A DNA stretch of 64,000 nucleotides, from assembly GCA_012184525.1 (NCBI GenBank), contig WOFQ01000060.1, positions 1 to 64,000 of the forward strand. The letters are read 5' to 3'. Under the pieces are notes generated by a model. That model saw nothing but the letters and a program-made list of their open reading frames with translations, was not told the origin of the DNA and ran no database searches. The translations under genes and the position numbers were made by a program. Positions 44,535 through 57,577 of the stretch are shown here, in pieces (the stretch's first letter is position 1; every line of letters starts with the position of its first letter). Source of the DNA: Xenoacremonium recifei. Taxonomy: Eukaryota; Ascomycota; Sordariomycetes; Hypocreales; Nectriaceae.

Positions 44535-46622
44535 GCTGATGACTATGGTGATGCTGTCAGAGAGGCTGGCCGAGACGGAGGGCACGCTCGACGCAAGTGA
44601 TCGGGGGTGGAGAGGATTCAAGCGAATCGTCAACGCAGGGGAGGGGGACAAGGACGTTGGCGACTGGCCCGATTATAGAGATGAGATGTAGATATCTCTA
44701 TTCATCTCTCCCATCCAACATGATGGGGATGTCCTGGACTTTAATATCCTATGGCGATGGCATGCAGGGGTGCAAATATGAATGGGAAGGGTAACAAGAA
44801 TAAACGCAGACACCCTGTTGGGTATTCAACACACCCAACACGCCCCCATTCTGAGCGGCATGAGATGTCCACGGCCGAAGAGGTCCGGAGGTTCACCTCG
44901 GTCGAGGGACCGTTGCGCCGGCGATAGGCTCGGGGCGTGGTTCATAGCGGTGTCGGGAAAGATAGGAAGGGGGCGTGTAAGTAAGCAGCCGGCCGGGGAT
45001 TGGGGCTCGGAGCTTGGAGACCTGATGCTTGCTCAAGCCTCAAGCTTGGGAATGGGGCTTCCGGCGGGGGAGCCATGCCAGCCCCAGACTCGAACTGAAC
45101 TGAAAGGGTGCGCGGGTCCGTCTTGGAGGCGGACATTGGCTGGGACCGTGTTGGAGAGGAGACGACATGCGAGACACGAGACACTGCCGCAGACACAGAT
45201 GAAAGAGAGGCGTACCTTTTGGGGTGAGACCTTTGTGGTTTTGTGTGGTGTGGCGGCTCAACAGGAGCGCAGCAGCCCGAGAGTCCTAGGGCTGGGAGAT
45301 CGAAGAGACGGATGGATGGCCGACAACAGGTTTGTCGACAAGCAACAGTGCTGGAGCTGCAATTGATGGATCGAGCGACTGCAGCTGGCAGGGGAGTATG
45401 GCGGATGCAGAACAAGCCTGGCCGAGCTGGACAAGAATGTCCGATGAGGTTGTTTGGCAGAAGAGACGACGCAAGGAAAGCTCTTGCTCGACTCTGGCCT
45501 TGATGACGGCAGCTGGGATGCTCTGAAACTGAAACCAGGCACGAAGCTAGAGTTGGTCCTTCCCCTCACTATGGGAGAAAACGGGACGGGAGGAGCGTTG
45601 GGTTCCGACGAGGCCCTACCTGAATAGGCGATGTTGGTGTTGATGCTAGAGTTGAGCTGAGTCGGGACCGCCGCTGAGGAAGACAATGCTAATCGCGAAC
45701 TCTATAGGGTTCAATCACAGTCCAGGCTAGATCAGCGGTTCAACAGTTGGTTGTTGGGGGGAGGACAGAGGCAGAGAGGGCAGAGGGAGGAAATAAGATT
45801 CGCAACGGAGGGGGATGGCACGCGCCCGTGATATTTATCCAAGACGAGCAGACCGCGGATTGATCCCATCCACTGCCCACCCTCCACCACAGCGCACCAT
45901 GGACGGCCGATGTCCCATCAATGGCCGTGAGCCACTCACCGAGGCGACGTCGTCACCAAGGTTCAGTCCGGGGACAAAGCCACGGGAGACAAAGGCGCGA
46001 GGTGTTGCGGCGGTAGAGGCCTAGCGGGAGCGCCACCGGGCGTGGTGGTGAGTCTGTTAGCCACTTACACGGCACAGACACACGCCACATGTCAGGCCGT
46101 CGCTCAATATCCCAGAGCAGTAACCATGCTTGGGGTTGCGTCGGCCTAGACCTGGCGTTGCGTTGCGGTGCGGTGCGGGGTTGGCTTCCATTGCCAATTG
46201 GGCATCTGCCATTCGGGAAGCCCATGAAGTCATGCCTGGCCGTTCCCCTCCTTTCACGTTACCAACAGCGCATCGCGAGGCAGCTTTCTCCCGATCCAGC
46301 CTGGAGTTCCCGGCCGCATCCTGGATCGTCTCCCCTTTCCCCGGGGGCCGCCCTGGGGAGCCCTGGAGCCCTGGGGAGAGCTCGCCGACCACTGCAGCGT
46401 CTGGGGTTCGTGTGCGGGCGCGGTGCGGTTTCTGGAAGCTCCATGTTCGCCCACAATGGGACAATTGCAAGCTGGCGGGAGCCGCAATGACACGAGACAA
46501 CGGGTGACGCTGACGGTCCGCGACCTGGAGCGCTCGGGGGTGGTGAGGTGATGTCTCGGGATTGACACCCAAGGGTGCCTGCCGCTGCTCCGGGCTTAGG
46601 TCGATGCCTCTCGCATTCAGGC

Positions 46623-46662
46623 TGGATGGGATGGATGGGATGGACGGGACGGGACAGAACGG
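46623..46662. repeat. Short tandem repeat (GGATG/GGACG units)
   Basis: Imperfect five-base units TGGGA, TGGAT and CGGGA in tandem over about 40 bases. It is a microsatellite. Confidence 0.6.
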
Positions 46663-46833
46663 GCACTCTCGTACTGTTGCTGTAGCAGGATGGAAGTGCC
46701 GTCCAGTCCAGCATGTGTAGTGCAGCGTGGCAGTTCTCGCCATTCCTGTGCTAGAGCTCCGGGAAGGAGGCTAGATGATGTAAGTCGCAGCTTCCTCCCC
46801 ATGCCCATTGGTTGGTAATTCTCGGGCCCCAAC

Positions 46834-46876
46834 TTGCTGCTTGCCTGCTGCTTGCCTGCTTGCTTTCTGGCTGGCC
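46834..46876. repeat. Short tandem repeat (CTTGCCTG-like units)
   Basis: Repeated TTGCTGC and TTGCCTG words over about 40 bases. No coding role is seen. Confidence 0.5.
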
Positions 46877-49151
46877 TCCCGCTCTGTTGCAGGAATGCGG
46901 GGTCGTCTGTCTTCCGCCAACCATCTTCCATCCCCTCCCTCCTCCAGCTCTCTCGCCCGCTCGCTGGCTCGGCATCCTCTCAGCGAGTTCAGGCCCAGCT
47001 AATGCGCTGCAACGGGTTCTGAAGCACTTTCAGCGTATGGATGCTCTCCTAGTGTGGGCTGCACCTCGTTCGGGCTCGGCACCTCGTGCGCAGCAGTGCT
47101 TCCTGTCACGAACGTTTCCGGCATACATGAAGAAGCGCCGCCTCCGCGCGCCAGTTTGCGCCTCTCGACCAGGACTGCCCCGGCTCATGCTCAGGGACCA
47201 TTGGCCCTGACCTAGATGAGCACTGTGAGAACTGCCTCGAATTCTACAGAGTACACTGACTGGCTTTCCCCCCTCCCTTCCCCTCTGGCGCCGGCGCTCT
47301 CGGCAAGGCTCGAATCCTCGCCGAACTCAGTGGTTCGACGCCCAAACCGTCCTTGTCGTGTTCCATCTCTAACATCCTCGGCTATCGCAGAGAATGGGAT
47401 GGCCGTGGGCTCACCATCAAGTCCAAAACACGTCATGCAAGAACGCTCTCGAGTCCAAGACCTTGGCTATGGTTCGGGCCTTTCCAATCATCATTACCGG
47501 GCCACGGACAAACATGTGCGGTCGGGGCGCGGGCCAGCTCCCGGTCGCAGTACCAGGTCTCGGCTCATGGAGGGGGTTCCTAGACGGTCGACTTGCGCTG
47601 ATCGATCGCAGACTAGGGGAGCGGCTAGCGGGCAATCAGCAGCGTTGAGCCACTAACCCTGACGACAACAGACTCAATGTTGACTTACAGGATTGTTGAT
47701 ACACGACTGCGTCTTTTCAGGCCGTCCGGTTCTCCAATGACGTTGGCCCAGCGTCAGCACGTTGCAAAGGCGTATCAGCAAGATCCATCTCATCAAAACA
47801 ATTCGCGCTCTGTTTGGCCACAGACGGTCTCAGCAAGGCACTAGGCACAAGCCACACTGCAAGACGACGTGCAGTGATACCCAGCAGCATCCCAGTCGAA
47901 TCCGCTGTGCGTTGGTGGCTTGGGCGACCAGCACCAGCAAAAGCAAACTGCTATGGCCAAGGTGGGGTAAGGATAGTGATTCTTGCACATGCGAGACTCG
48001 TTGCTCATCAACGGAGTGAGAATTCCATGAGGGCGACTGACATGATCCCTCTCTGACAAGGCTCAGTCAGCACGGTCCACGCCAGTGGCCATATCGCTAT
48101 CTCAACAACCGACCACATAATCCTCCGTCTCGCCACCTGCTCCCCTGCTCAAATTGGGGTAACGCATGGAGACTCCATACGGAGTACTTTGGGGCCCTTG
48201 ATAGGTTGGGGACTGGCGGACGGACCGAAACGAGGCTTGGGGTCAACATGCACTTCTCAGCTTTTTGGGGGTCAACAGAAGCAAACAACGCCAGACTCTC
48301 TTGCAGCACCGTCAGACCGCCATGCTTGCCCGTATCTGCCTGTTGAGTTTCTCCAATTTTACGTGGAGCTGATGGGAGTAACGTATCTCAGGATTGTCAT
48401 AGTGAAGGGCTAGGGATACTTTGAGTTGCCTGGTAGGTTTTCACGTGTCGGTAACTGGCGGATATTCACGCTTGGCGAGGGTTTGGGGGAGATCCAAGCT
48501 TCAAAGTCAGGCTGTCAACAATCCGATGTCGCAAGTTGATAATACGACGGACGACAATCCGTCGGAGCCAGGGGTCTGGAATCCGAGAGACAACAAGAAA
48601 AAGCCTCCCTGATGTCGACATGGCAAGGCCAAGATGACGGATATTCACGGACTTCATTGTGCCGGCAAGCGACGTAAGCGCAGCTAAGACAAGACTACGG
48701 AGTAATCTAGACCGCATGTACAGCCAGCCCTATCTCGACTTCTCGAAATCTACGCATGAATCCGGACTGCAAGTACGGAAAAAGAAAAATAAGAGCCACG
48801 CCCCTTCACCGCAACCATGGTCGAATCCGCCGACCCACGTCCCGAGCCGCTTCTCCAACTGCCAGAACTGAATCGCCAGCCCCTTGATTCGTCAAATGCA
48901 AGGGTCCAACTCAAGCGATTCCTATTTCTGATTCAATTCACCTCAAGTGCAGTACGGCTTCAGCTAATCCGTATGGACAGGCGGGCGTGGGAGCGGGACC
49001 GGACATCGAAACGCGGCGGGCCCGGACAATGAATCGCGAACGCAGCAGGAGGCTCCTCGAAAAGTTTCGATAGCTTCACCAGGGTTTGACGACATGCCGT
49101 GCCGTACGGATAGCCAGGGACCGGAATGGTAGCGGTGGACGGTGACAGCGA

Positions 49152-50367
49152 TCAAAATGCCGCCGGAAAGGTCCCGAGACGTCCTCCGTCCACCACAACC
49201 ACCGCCCCGTTGGTGTATGCGCCCGCTCGCGATGCAAGATACAGAAACGTGCCAGCCATGTCCTCCTCATTGCCCAACCGCCGCATTGGAACCATTTCTG
49301 CAGGTACCTCGATGGGCGCTCCCACACCACTAGACACACCCTCCCCGCCGCCAAAGCGCTTGACGATGGGCTCTGACATCTCGCTCGGGAACACTACGCA
49401 TCTCTCGCCCGTCAGTTATCCGAGGTTACAACACGGCTAAGGATCTTTGAGATGAGCCCCTCTCGTGCTCGAGAGCATGGGGGCGGTTGGGGGTAACAAA
49501 GGGCCACTTACATCCTGGTGCGATACAGTTTGCTCTACATTACATGCAACCGCCGCCGCCGCGGCGTTCGAGCTGTCAGCCTGGAGGTCGAACTCCTTTC
49601 AAGGAAGGGGGTGCAGGACAGACAACGCCCAGTACGTATAACCGAGCACTGCCGTCACAATTTCACTCACCGGATGTTCCACTGAGGCAGCGCAACAGCG
49701 AGCTGCTTGACGGCCAGCGTCACCGCCGCCTTGGACTGGCCGTACGCCCAGCCGCCCGTGTTCTTCTTGTTGAAGCCGGCGATGGAGCTTGTGACGATGA
49801 CCTGCGACGACTGCGTCACATTGCCCTTCTCATTCCCCTTGCCCAGCAGCTTCGCAAAGGCCGTGACGGTGAACCATACCGCCGTCGTATTGACCGAGAA
49901 GGTGCTGAGGTACGCCTCGTAGTCCATCCCGAAGTTGTCATCCGCCCAGTCCTCGAGCGTCGTCGCCGCCGTCACGGGCTTGACCTGCGGCCCGCCGATG
50001 CCCGAGTTGCACACCAGCAGGTTGAGATACCCGACCTCGCTCTCGATGCGCGCCGCCGCCGCGCGCAGGCTCTCCTTGCTGGTCACGTCGAGGACAAGCG
50101 GTTCCAGCGCGGGGGCCGTGGCCGCGGCGGCTTGCAGCACGTCCAGGCGTCGGCCGGCGATGTACACCTTGGCGGCGCCGTTGCGGGCGAGCGCCTGCGC
50201 CATCATCAGCCCGATGCCTGCAGTTTGCTCGCCATGTTAGATCGCGGTGATGAAGGGCCCGGGATGCACCAACCGGTTCCGCCGCCGGTGACGAGCGCCA
50301 CGAGGCCGGATACGTTGAAGAGCGAGCCGGCCTCGAGCGACGGTGAGGCGGTCTGTGGCGGAGACAT
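49152..50367 (-). CDS. Classical SDR dehydrogenase, four exons with a 23-base exon
   Basis: Exons 50274..50367, 49671..50217, 49512..49534 and 49152..49393 give 301 residues. Splicing rebuilds the cofactor motif (TGGGTGIG) and, through the 23-base third exon, the conserved CIAPG turn. NSG (VCNSG), Ser in VTSSIAG and Y-x3-K (YGQSK) are present. The end VVVDGGRLG is typical. The introns flanking the micro-exon are 118 and 136 bases, longer than usual for this window. A CTG/CAG-type run lies in the 5' flank at 50472-50508. The substrate is unknown. The upstream neighbour is the 4.6 kb empty region on the other side, so no operon-like context. Confidence 0.88.
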
Positions 50368-50471
50368 GATGGATGTCTGATGGAGATGTATGTCTGTATG
50401 TATGTAAGTAAACTTGTCCTGTCTTGTCTTGTCTCTTCGTGTCTTGTCCCGGCGGGAGATCCAGCCTTTTA

Positions 50472-50508
50472 CTGCTTCTGCTGCTTCTGCTGCTGCTGCT
50501 GCTGCTGG
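50472..50508. repeat. CTG/CTTCTG trinucleotide repeat
   Basis: A tandem run of CTG with interspersed TTC in the presumed 5' UTR or promoter of the SDR at 49152-50367. Just downstream of it lie several TGTCT words. Confidence 0.7.
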
Positions 50509-51520
50509 CTCAGCGTCTTTGCTTGACTCACTCACTTTCAGCTCTTATCTCGCTCTCCATTTTATAGCAGCCCCTCCATCGAGCTCCATCTCGCCGCACC
50601 CCACCAGGTTGCTCTCATTTGCTGCAGATGGCGGCATCAGTAACATGACCAGCCGCGAATTTGTCAGTATCTGCGGAATGGTTTGTCAATGAGGGCGGAA
50701 AGCTTCGTTCATGAGAGTTTTGGCGCCTCAGTTGCCTTTTTGGGGGGGCTTTTTGCTGAGTTGTTGAGTCATCAGCGGCTTTCGTAAACCCCGCGCCCTT
50801 TGGACGGCATTCGGGGCAGCTAAATTGCTGCTTTGGGGATATAGTCTACGGAGAACACTGCCGGTCTATTTCCATTTCACCGTGCTGAAAGCAAAACCTC
50901 GGGGTTCGTTATCACCGCTCTAGACGCGTAGGTGAGTCAACTCTGGTCTTGACATCCGGCCGCCGGGTTTCGGTGGGGATTGTGATATCGATATGCCAGG
51001 GTGTGTCCGGGACGAGCCGGTTACCAAGATCAAGCACCTTTTGATCGGCATTCTCAGGGGCTTATCTCGTGGGGAAGGGTCGTGCCAACGACGAGGAGTG
51101 GAAACACGATGAGATAGAGATCTTGATTGCCATCATTATGAAGGAAGAATCTAGCGGCAAGTTCGTGCATTGTTGTAGAGCAGTGAGTAACAGTGTTGCA
51201 CCAAATAACGACTCCACGAATAGTTCTGAGAGGTGCACAGCTTTCACCTAGCCCTATCCCGATCTTAGATCAATGTTGCGTGACCCTCTCCAAATCTCTA
51301 GATGTCTACGCGATTAGCGAATCGTATGATATTATTAAATTGCTGAAAAGTGAGACCGGCACCGATGATCTCAACACTTTTTCGCGGTCCTGGTGACGGT
51401 TCAATTACTCAAAGTCTGTAGGCTTTGTCGTTGCATTGACTTTGCTTCATCGGCTGCACTCTTCACGCCGCCACCTACATCCAGTTGATGAGTAGATACT
51501 TGTACTCTCCATCAGCATAT
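50509..51520. other. Intergenic, no gene seen
   Basis: About 1 kb between the SDR promoter and the OPT gene 3' end. No supported coding or RNA feature. Confidence 0.5.
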
Positions 51521-54333
51521 TTATACGCCAAACTTCTCTCCCTCGCCAAGGGTCAAATATGGACAAGAGTTCCAGTCGCAGGTGTTCTACAGGTTGGTCA
51601 GTCAGCATAGAGCAAATCTGAGCTCGGCATTTTCCCATACGTACTTCATATACTCGAGTCCCCCACCATGAGAATCGATTAGCAGCTCCTGTGTAGAAGA
51701 CTGCAAAGAAGATCAGCACTCCTGCAACAGCTATAGAGCAATCGAGTGCCGAGCTCAGCAGGAAGTTATAACGCCTCCACCAGTTGAGGGCACGGCTCTT
51801 AATCCACCATCCGAAGACAAGTCCAACGATGGCCCAACTGCCATAATTGGTTCCTGAAGCAGGGGGAATATAATTGAGAGCACCGAGCAGTAGCGGAACG
51901 TGCACTTTCTGCAGCCATTTCGTCTTAGGAAAGCAATAGCGCCTCAAGACAAAGACAAGGATGGGAAGTACTGCCCCTATGAGGAAGAACCATAGAAGGG
52001 GTCGGTAGAGCGCGCCTGGGCCAAGGAATCGGCGAGGGCCGATAGCCCCCCAGATCATGCTGGTGTTGAAATGTGTTCGCGAATACGGGCACGTGAATCC
52101 ATTTGCGGCCTTGTCTGTGCAAATGGATGGGATGTGGAATAATGCCCAGTTCATGACCGCAACTTGACTGACCGTTCCGAGAACGATGGCAACAGCTTGC
52201 ACCAGAAAAAGATCGCGTGGAGGGATCTAAAAAGATGTGAGTTGCGTGCTCGAATTCCTTTGAATAGATTTTTTTAAGAACACCATAACTACTCGCATGG
52301 GATATTGGTTCTATTCCCAGGGGATCTCTCCTAACCTAGTGAAAAGAAGTATCCTGAAACATCTAAGACTCTTTTTTAAGTTAAGAGTTTAGGGAAGTAG
52401 TCTTTCTCCCATGCGAGTTGTATGAATTTTCGAATATGGCAAAAAGCAGAATTTGACCTACATTGCAATAATTTCCTAGCTTGAGATCTTGGGCAAAGGC
52501 AAGGCCTTTGACGCCTGTTACGTACCCAAGGTTGAACACCCAAATATTGGCCAGGGCTTTGCCCTCAAACACGTATCCGGCAACTATGCGGCAGAAGATG
52601 TCGATTTGGATTTTTACATTTGTGGTAGCATATATCCAGGCAAACTTTTATAAGGGTAGTGTTAGAAAGGAACACGACGACTGCTGGCTTGTAGCGAAAC
52701 TGAAAAATGACTTACGGGACCGAAGAATATTGCTGATATTGTAACAGACAAGAGGACGCCGTACCATCTCAATTGAACTGGATAGTATTCACAAGCGAAG
52801 ACAGCAACGCCAATGGCAATGGCCGCTGCAAGCCAGTACCACCACGCCGGGACTTGTTTGTAAAGACTCTGCTCTTCTGTTTCGATCGTTTCGGTTCTGT
52901 CGCGCTTACTCGGGAATAGAATATGTTGTAGGCTTTTCAAAGCATCAATAATCCTGTGTCTCCTCTCCAAATACAACCAGACGAAGAGTGACGAGATTGT
53001 TGCAAATGATAAACCAAAAGTGTTGAGTGCGTATGTCACAGGAAGATACATCTGCGTAGTTTCAGTGGAAGAATCTTGACACTCAAAAGTGAGTTGTGAC
53101 GCACATGCGAGTAGTTCTCATACTTATCACCATTGAATTCAAAATGGTCCTTTTTGTTGAGAACGCGTGAAACATTGTATGTCTGTCCGGTGTTATCATA
53201 GACAGAGCTGCTCATGATGGGAAGGTATGCCGAGAACCAGGTGTTTGAGTAGTAAAGTGCTGGAGATACGATGTAGATCCAGAAAACTAAAGACGCGGTG
53301 ACATTGGCAATCACCCACGTCGGTATGACCAGAGGAGAGCCTATGTAAGCAATCTGACTCCCTTCACAAGTTGATTCCACATTAGCAGCAATATGGTAGA
53401 CAAGGATTGCCCATCACTTACAGTCAAATGTCAGAGGGAGGAGACCGATACCGCTCTTCATTCCGAAGAGTTGATTTACTACGCGGTTTTCTGGTCTGAT
53501 CCAGCAGATGAAGGTGAAATAACCCAAGGCCGGAAAAATGAAGTCCGGAAACCAATACCATATAAAAGAGATTGAAAATGCAATCATGAAGAATTTGTAC
53601 CGCGACACATGCCATCCGTTGCTAAATCGATGAGTAACCAGATTCGTTGATATAACACACTATATTTCCACTTACACGGCGGTTTCATCCTTTGTCTTCT
53701 CGTGTAGAGTTTGATTGAGTGCTGTGTTCTCAAGCACACCCGGCCACACCAAAGCCGGAGGGTCCACGACCAGTGACCGGAAGATGCCAGCCAGAGCAAA
53801 GCCAAACAAGAGTGTGGCAAAGGTGATAGTCATCTCAAACCCCCAGCCAGCTTCAAGGCCGAAGAAGGCACGTTGCTCAGTCAACACATCGGCGCTCAGG
53901 CGAGTTGCGAAGCTGAGATTTGCCATGATGTATATTAGAATGTTCTCCTGATGTCCCGATTAGCCCCAGAGAACACTTTGCGCGTTCAAAGACTGCGAAC
54001 CTTGTATGAGAATCGTCCTGGATTGAGCTTGATCTCCCAACCGAACAAGCGGAACGTCCAGTCTGGTAGCAGAATCTGCCACGCTTTTCCAACTGGATAA
54101 GCCAGTAGTTGAATGGCTGATTGAGACACAGTCACGGAGGGGAACCGAAAGGTATAGAGTGTATTTACTCCACAGCCTACTAAAGTGAAGGCGATTCCAA
54201 TACACCACATACGAAGGGTGAGACAGGGTAGAGTCGGATCGTCTGACTCCTGGCCTATCCCTGCTGCGAATAAAACATTGTCGCTCACTTCATCCGAATT
54301 TTCTACGTTGTGGAGGTTAGTTATGACCGACAT
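51521..54333 (-). CDS. OPT-family oligopeptide transporter
   Basis: Proton-coupled peptide or related transporter (PF03169) in a plasma or internal membrane. Eight exons: 54001..54333, 53676..53947, 53422..53621, 53105..53361, 52716..53051, 52462..52644, 51645..52226 and 51521..51586. All phases fit, giving 742 residues. Conserved blocks: FRFPSV, NPGRFSYKE, W.FPDFIFPALGYF.FICW, DWSQIAYIGSPLVIP, PVTYALNTFGLSFA, WWYW, NLGYVTGVKG.AFAQDLKLG, IPPRD, NYIPPASGTNYGSWA. The donor of the first intron (GTTCGC) is weak. Intron 6 (52227..52461) is 235 bases, far longer than the others (53-71), and holds an inverted-repeat element. Confidence 0.92.
52291..52418. mobile_element. Small inverted-repeat element inside an OPT intron (MITE-like)
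   Basis: ACTCGCATGGGA at 52291-52302 is the exact reverse complement of TCCCATGCGAGT at 52407-52418. The 128-base unit is AT-rich, non-coding and lies wholly within the unusually long intron 6. Size and terminal repeats fit a miniature transposable element; I see no clear target-site duplication, so this is tentative. Confidence 0.45.
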
Positions 54334-55898
54334 ATCTATGATAATGTGACAATACTTCTGATCGAGTCTGGAGATGGTGACCTGGCTGGTGCCGTCTCGA
54401 TCCCAGTTGAGGGTGAGTGCCCCTCCGTTGAGATAGCCATGCAAGCTAGACACACAACTGTCCTACAGAAGTGTTTGGAAGCTTATTATAAAGTCCTTGG
54501 ATTGATGTGAGATTGAGCTGATAAGATCTGATCTGATCAGATTAGATGTCGATCAAATCAGATAACTTTTGAAGGCGACACCGAGCAGACTTAAATAAAG
54601 AAGAGCACCTAGGCCATGCTCTATGAGGAAGGATCTTGTCAAAACGAACATCAGCAGTAAAGCAAGCCTCTCCACTTGGCGTTCTTGGCTCGACATAGCT
54701 TCAATCTTGGCGAACCTGTCTTTTACGGACATGACCGAATACCGTCCCTACGGGGCAGCCAATATAACACTCCTCTTCAGTCGAGAAACGAATAATAAAT
54801 AAACAATCTATTCCGCTTAATAGCCTTCATTTCAATTTGTTGCGAGTCATCATAAGCAACGAAGAAGACAGACAGGTCTCTGCCGAGCAGCCGCAAGACT
54901 CGGTTTTGGCTAAAGATCTGACAAGATCTAATCCATCGCATCTAACGAGTGGAGCTATCTCGGTACACGGCTCGCTACGGAGAGCACTTTAAACCACATG
55001 GAGATTCCCTCGAAAGAAAAAGTGCAATGCGGAAGAGCCGCTTAGCCGGATTCATGTGCTGCGGGATAAAAAGTCTTGTGCCGATCTGCCGATATTTTTC
55101 GCATAACTTGCTCGTATCTGTATCATTGAATGCGTTTCATTTGTCTTGTCAAGTGTTGATGCGAAAGAATTGATCTTGTTTGTGGCCAAGGGAAGGCTCA
55201 ATACTCTGGTTCGAACACACCAATGACACACATAGTGAATATTATTATCAAGGATATACCTCCCACTCAACCTCAGACACAGAATTGGAAGTCTCAATAT
55301 TAGACAAAGTATCTTTCGTATCTTTATAATACCTCGTAAACTCCTAGCGGCAGCCGTCTCACATATTATCGCTTACACGGATGCCGACGATTGTGCCAGA
55401 TTCTCTTAAGCTTGCCCGACGCTGTTTAAAGTTGCCTTATAAAAACAACATTAAGTTAATAAAACGGCTGTGTTATTATCTCTACTGGTCTTTGCGATGC
55501 GTCTTACACATCCCAAATACTACTTTGACCGTGTCGTAGCGGACATCCGACGAGTTTCAGAGACATAAGGCACCTAAGGTAGTTAAAAGTTTTTTAATGC
55601 TGCTGATATTCTAATTTAATCAACCTATCATTCACGTGCTTATCTGCTTATATTAAAAATAAATAAAGGCTCGTGCCTTAACTCTCTAGCAGCGTGTAAA
55701 ACCCCCTCCATCACCAAGTTTCCCCCACCAAATCATACGGCTTGATTCTGCACTGTACCAGCCCCACTTCACCACCAAAACTTTAGCACAGAATTCGATA
55801 AGCACCGTGCAGAGCTTCTTATCGGCACATAGCATATTTTCTCGGCTGAAGTTTTGATGACGCTTCTTCTGCAACATCCATCACCGACACAAACCACA
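54334..55898. other. AT-rich intergenic region, 1.56 kb
   Basis: Divergent promoter region between the OPT transporter and bud22. Includes a perfect 12-bp palindrome, ATCTGATCAGAT, at 54531-54542 inside a run of GATC/AGAT words (54520-54566). The part at 55300-55680 is very AT-rich. No gene is supported. Confidence 0.5.
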
Positions 55899-57462
55899 AT
55901 GCCGAAACGAAAGCGCTCTGGCCCGCCCAGTATACAAGACAGACTCGAGAAGCACCGCGACGAGGTCTTCCGCGCGCTCAAGGCAGCCAAGGGCTTCGAG
56001 CGTCAGCGCCTCAGTAAGCGACTGCGCGAGGATGGCATCCCCGCCGACAAGAAAGAAAGGCTGGAGCGGGAGGTGACAGTACTCAAGGTTGGCTGGCTCT
56101 TCCAATTTCGCAGTGATTTATACTGACTACTCGGCGATCTAGTCTCTCGATCTTCATCAGACCGCCCTCACACATCTGCACGCCTCGCTGCTCAAGATCA
56201 AATCCATCGCCGCGTCCACCGACCTCCCCGAAGAGCTGCGCGCAGGCGTCGCAAAGCCCGAGCTCGCGCCCGAAGAGCAGGCTGCGCTGCACAATGTCAC
56301 GAGCGGGCTGTATAACCGCGAGCCTGTCAAGCAGGCTGTCGATCGGGCGGTTGCGAGCGTGTGCGAGGCTCTGAAGGTGCCGGTGCCAGAGAAAGGCCGA
56401 CGATCGAAGAAGGCGAAGACGGAGCGCGACGAGGAGGAGCGGGATGAGGTTATGGGTGAAGCAGATGCTGTGCTCTTGCAAGAGGTTGCAAAACACGCAG
56501 ATGCTGTGTCTGCGGAGGAGGTTGCCGAAGAGGACGAGCCGGACTGGGATGACGATGAGTCCGAGTTCCAGGGCTTTGAATCGGACGTCGACGAGCCTGG
56601 GCCGTCACTTGGAGACGCCGACAGCGAGGCCGAGGCTGAGGAGGAGAAGGCCTTCTCCAAATATGATCACCTGCTGGGCAGCTCATCCGAGTCTGATTCC
56701 GGCGAGGAGGATGAGGATATCTATGAACGGTTCAAGGGCCGCGAAAAGGTCAATCTCGACGACATCTCCCTGTCCGGCTCTGCATCCCCATCTGTCGCCG
56801 ACTCCGACTCAGGGTCCGACTCGGAAAAAGAGCCCAAGACCGCTTCCGACCGTGTAGCAAAAGCTCTCTCGCCATCTCCTAAGCCGACCAAGAAGAAGGA
56901 CAAGTCGAAGAAGAACAAGACAAAGCTCGGCAAAACAGCCTTCCTGCCTACCCTCATGGGCAACTACACCTTCGACTCCGAATCCGAAGAAGAAGACCCC
57001 AATGCACACTCACTCTCGCCCTCTCCTCCACCCGGCAAGAAGAAATCTAAATCAAAGACCCTCTCCTCCACCGCCCTGCCCTCGCTCATGGGCGGCTACA
57101 TCTCCGGCTCCGAATCCGCCTCCGACATTGACGTCGCACCGCCCAAGAAGCGCCTCGGCCAGAAGCAGCGCCAGGCCATCTGGGAGAAGAAGTTCGGCGC
57201 CAAGGCGAAGCACCTGCAGCGCCAGTCCCAGCGCGACGCCGGATGGGACATGCAGCGCGGCGCTGTCGAGGCTGATGCTGCTGGCGGACGCACGCCGTGG
57301 AAGAAGGGCATTCGGAATCCGCTGATGTCTGAGCGTCGGCCGCCGCCTGTGACGAAGAAGGATGACGAGGGGCCTTTGCATCCGAGCTGGGAGGCGGCCA
57401 AGAAGGCGAAGCAGTCGGAGAAGACGGCGGCGTTTGCAGGCGCCAAGATTGTGTTTGACTGA
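55899..57462 (+). CDS. bud22: Bud22-family ribosome biogenesis protein
   Basis: Nucleolar factor for small-subunit rRNA processing in yeast. Exons 55899..56087 and 56143..57462 give 502 residues; the intron has a weak GTTGGC donor but keeps phase. A basic, coiled-coil-like N-terminus (RLEKHRDEVFRALKAAKGFERQ) precedes a long acidic, serine-rich middle (DDDESEFQGFESD, EEDEDIYERFKG). The family-specific C-terminus follows: LPSLMGGYISGSES, then KKRLGQKQRQAIWEKKFGAKAKH, then LHPSWEAAKKAK. This C-terminal block is the Bud22 signature. It is convergent with the P450 gene, with only 115 bases between the stop codons. Confidence 0.9.
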
Positions 57463-57577
57463 GGAGAGACGAGAGGTTCTAGCCGAGAGATCAGGAGTTG
57501 TTTGCGAGAGAAGGGCCAGATCTGTAGATGATACCACCGTGATTCCAAATACAAAAGCAAATACCAACCTTCTTCCA

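Larger units (their letters stand above)
44535..49151. other. GC-rich 4.6 kb region without recognisable gene
   Basis: The longest gap in the window. Many overlapping frames exist on both strands, but all are low-complexity, Pro/Arg/Ser-rich and lack domains; I take them as chance. The region contains short tandem repeats (46623-46662 and 46834-46876). It could be a very long 5' UTR or promoter, a non-coding RNA locus, or hold a rapidly evolving gene that I cannot see. Confidence 0.45.

Noticed and set aside
46057..46743. Long open frame on the minus strand in the GC-rich gap
   Set aside because: Composition is low-complexity, rich in Pro, Arg and Ser, with no domain. It begins with a non-convincing start and overlaps other frames of equal length, as expected for GC-rich non-coding DNA.
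48817..49032. 71-codon frame starting with ATG near 48817
   Set aside because: No homologous pattern and an Arg/Gly-rich random end. It lies beside the SDR 3' end without promoter evidence.
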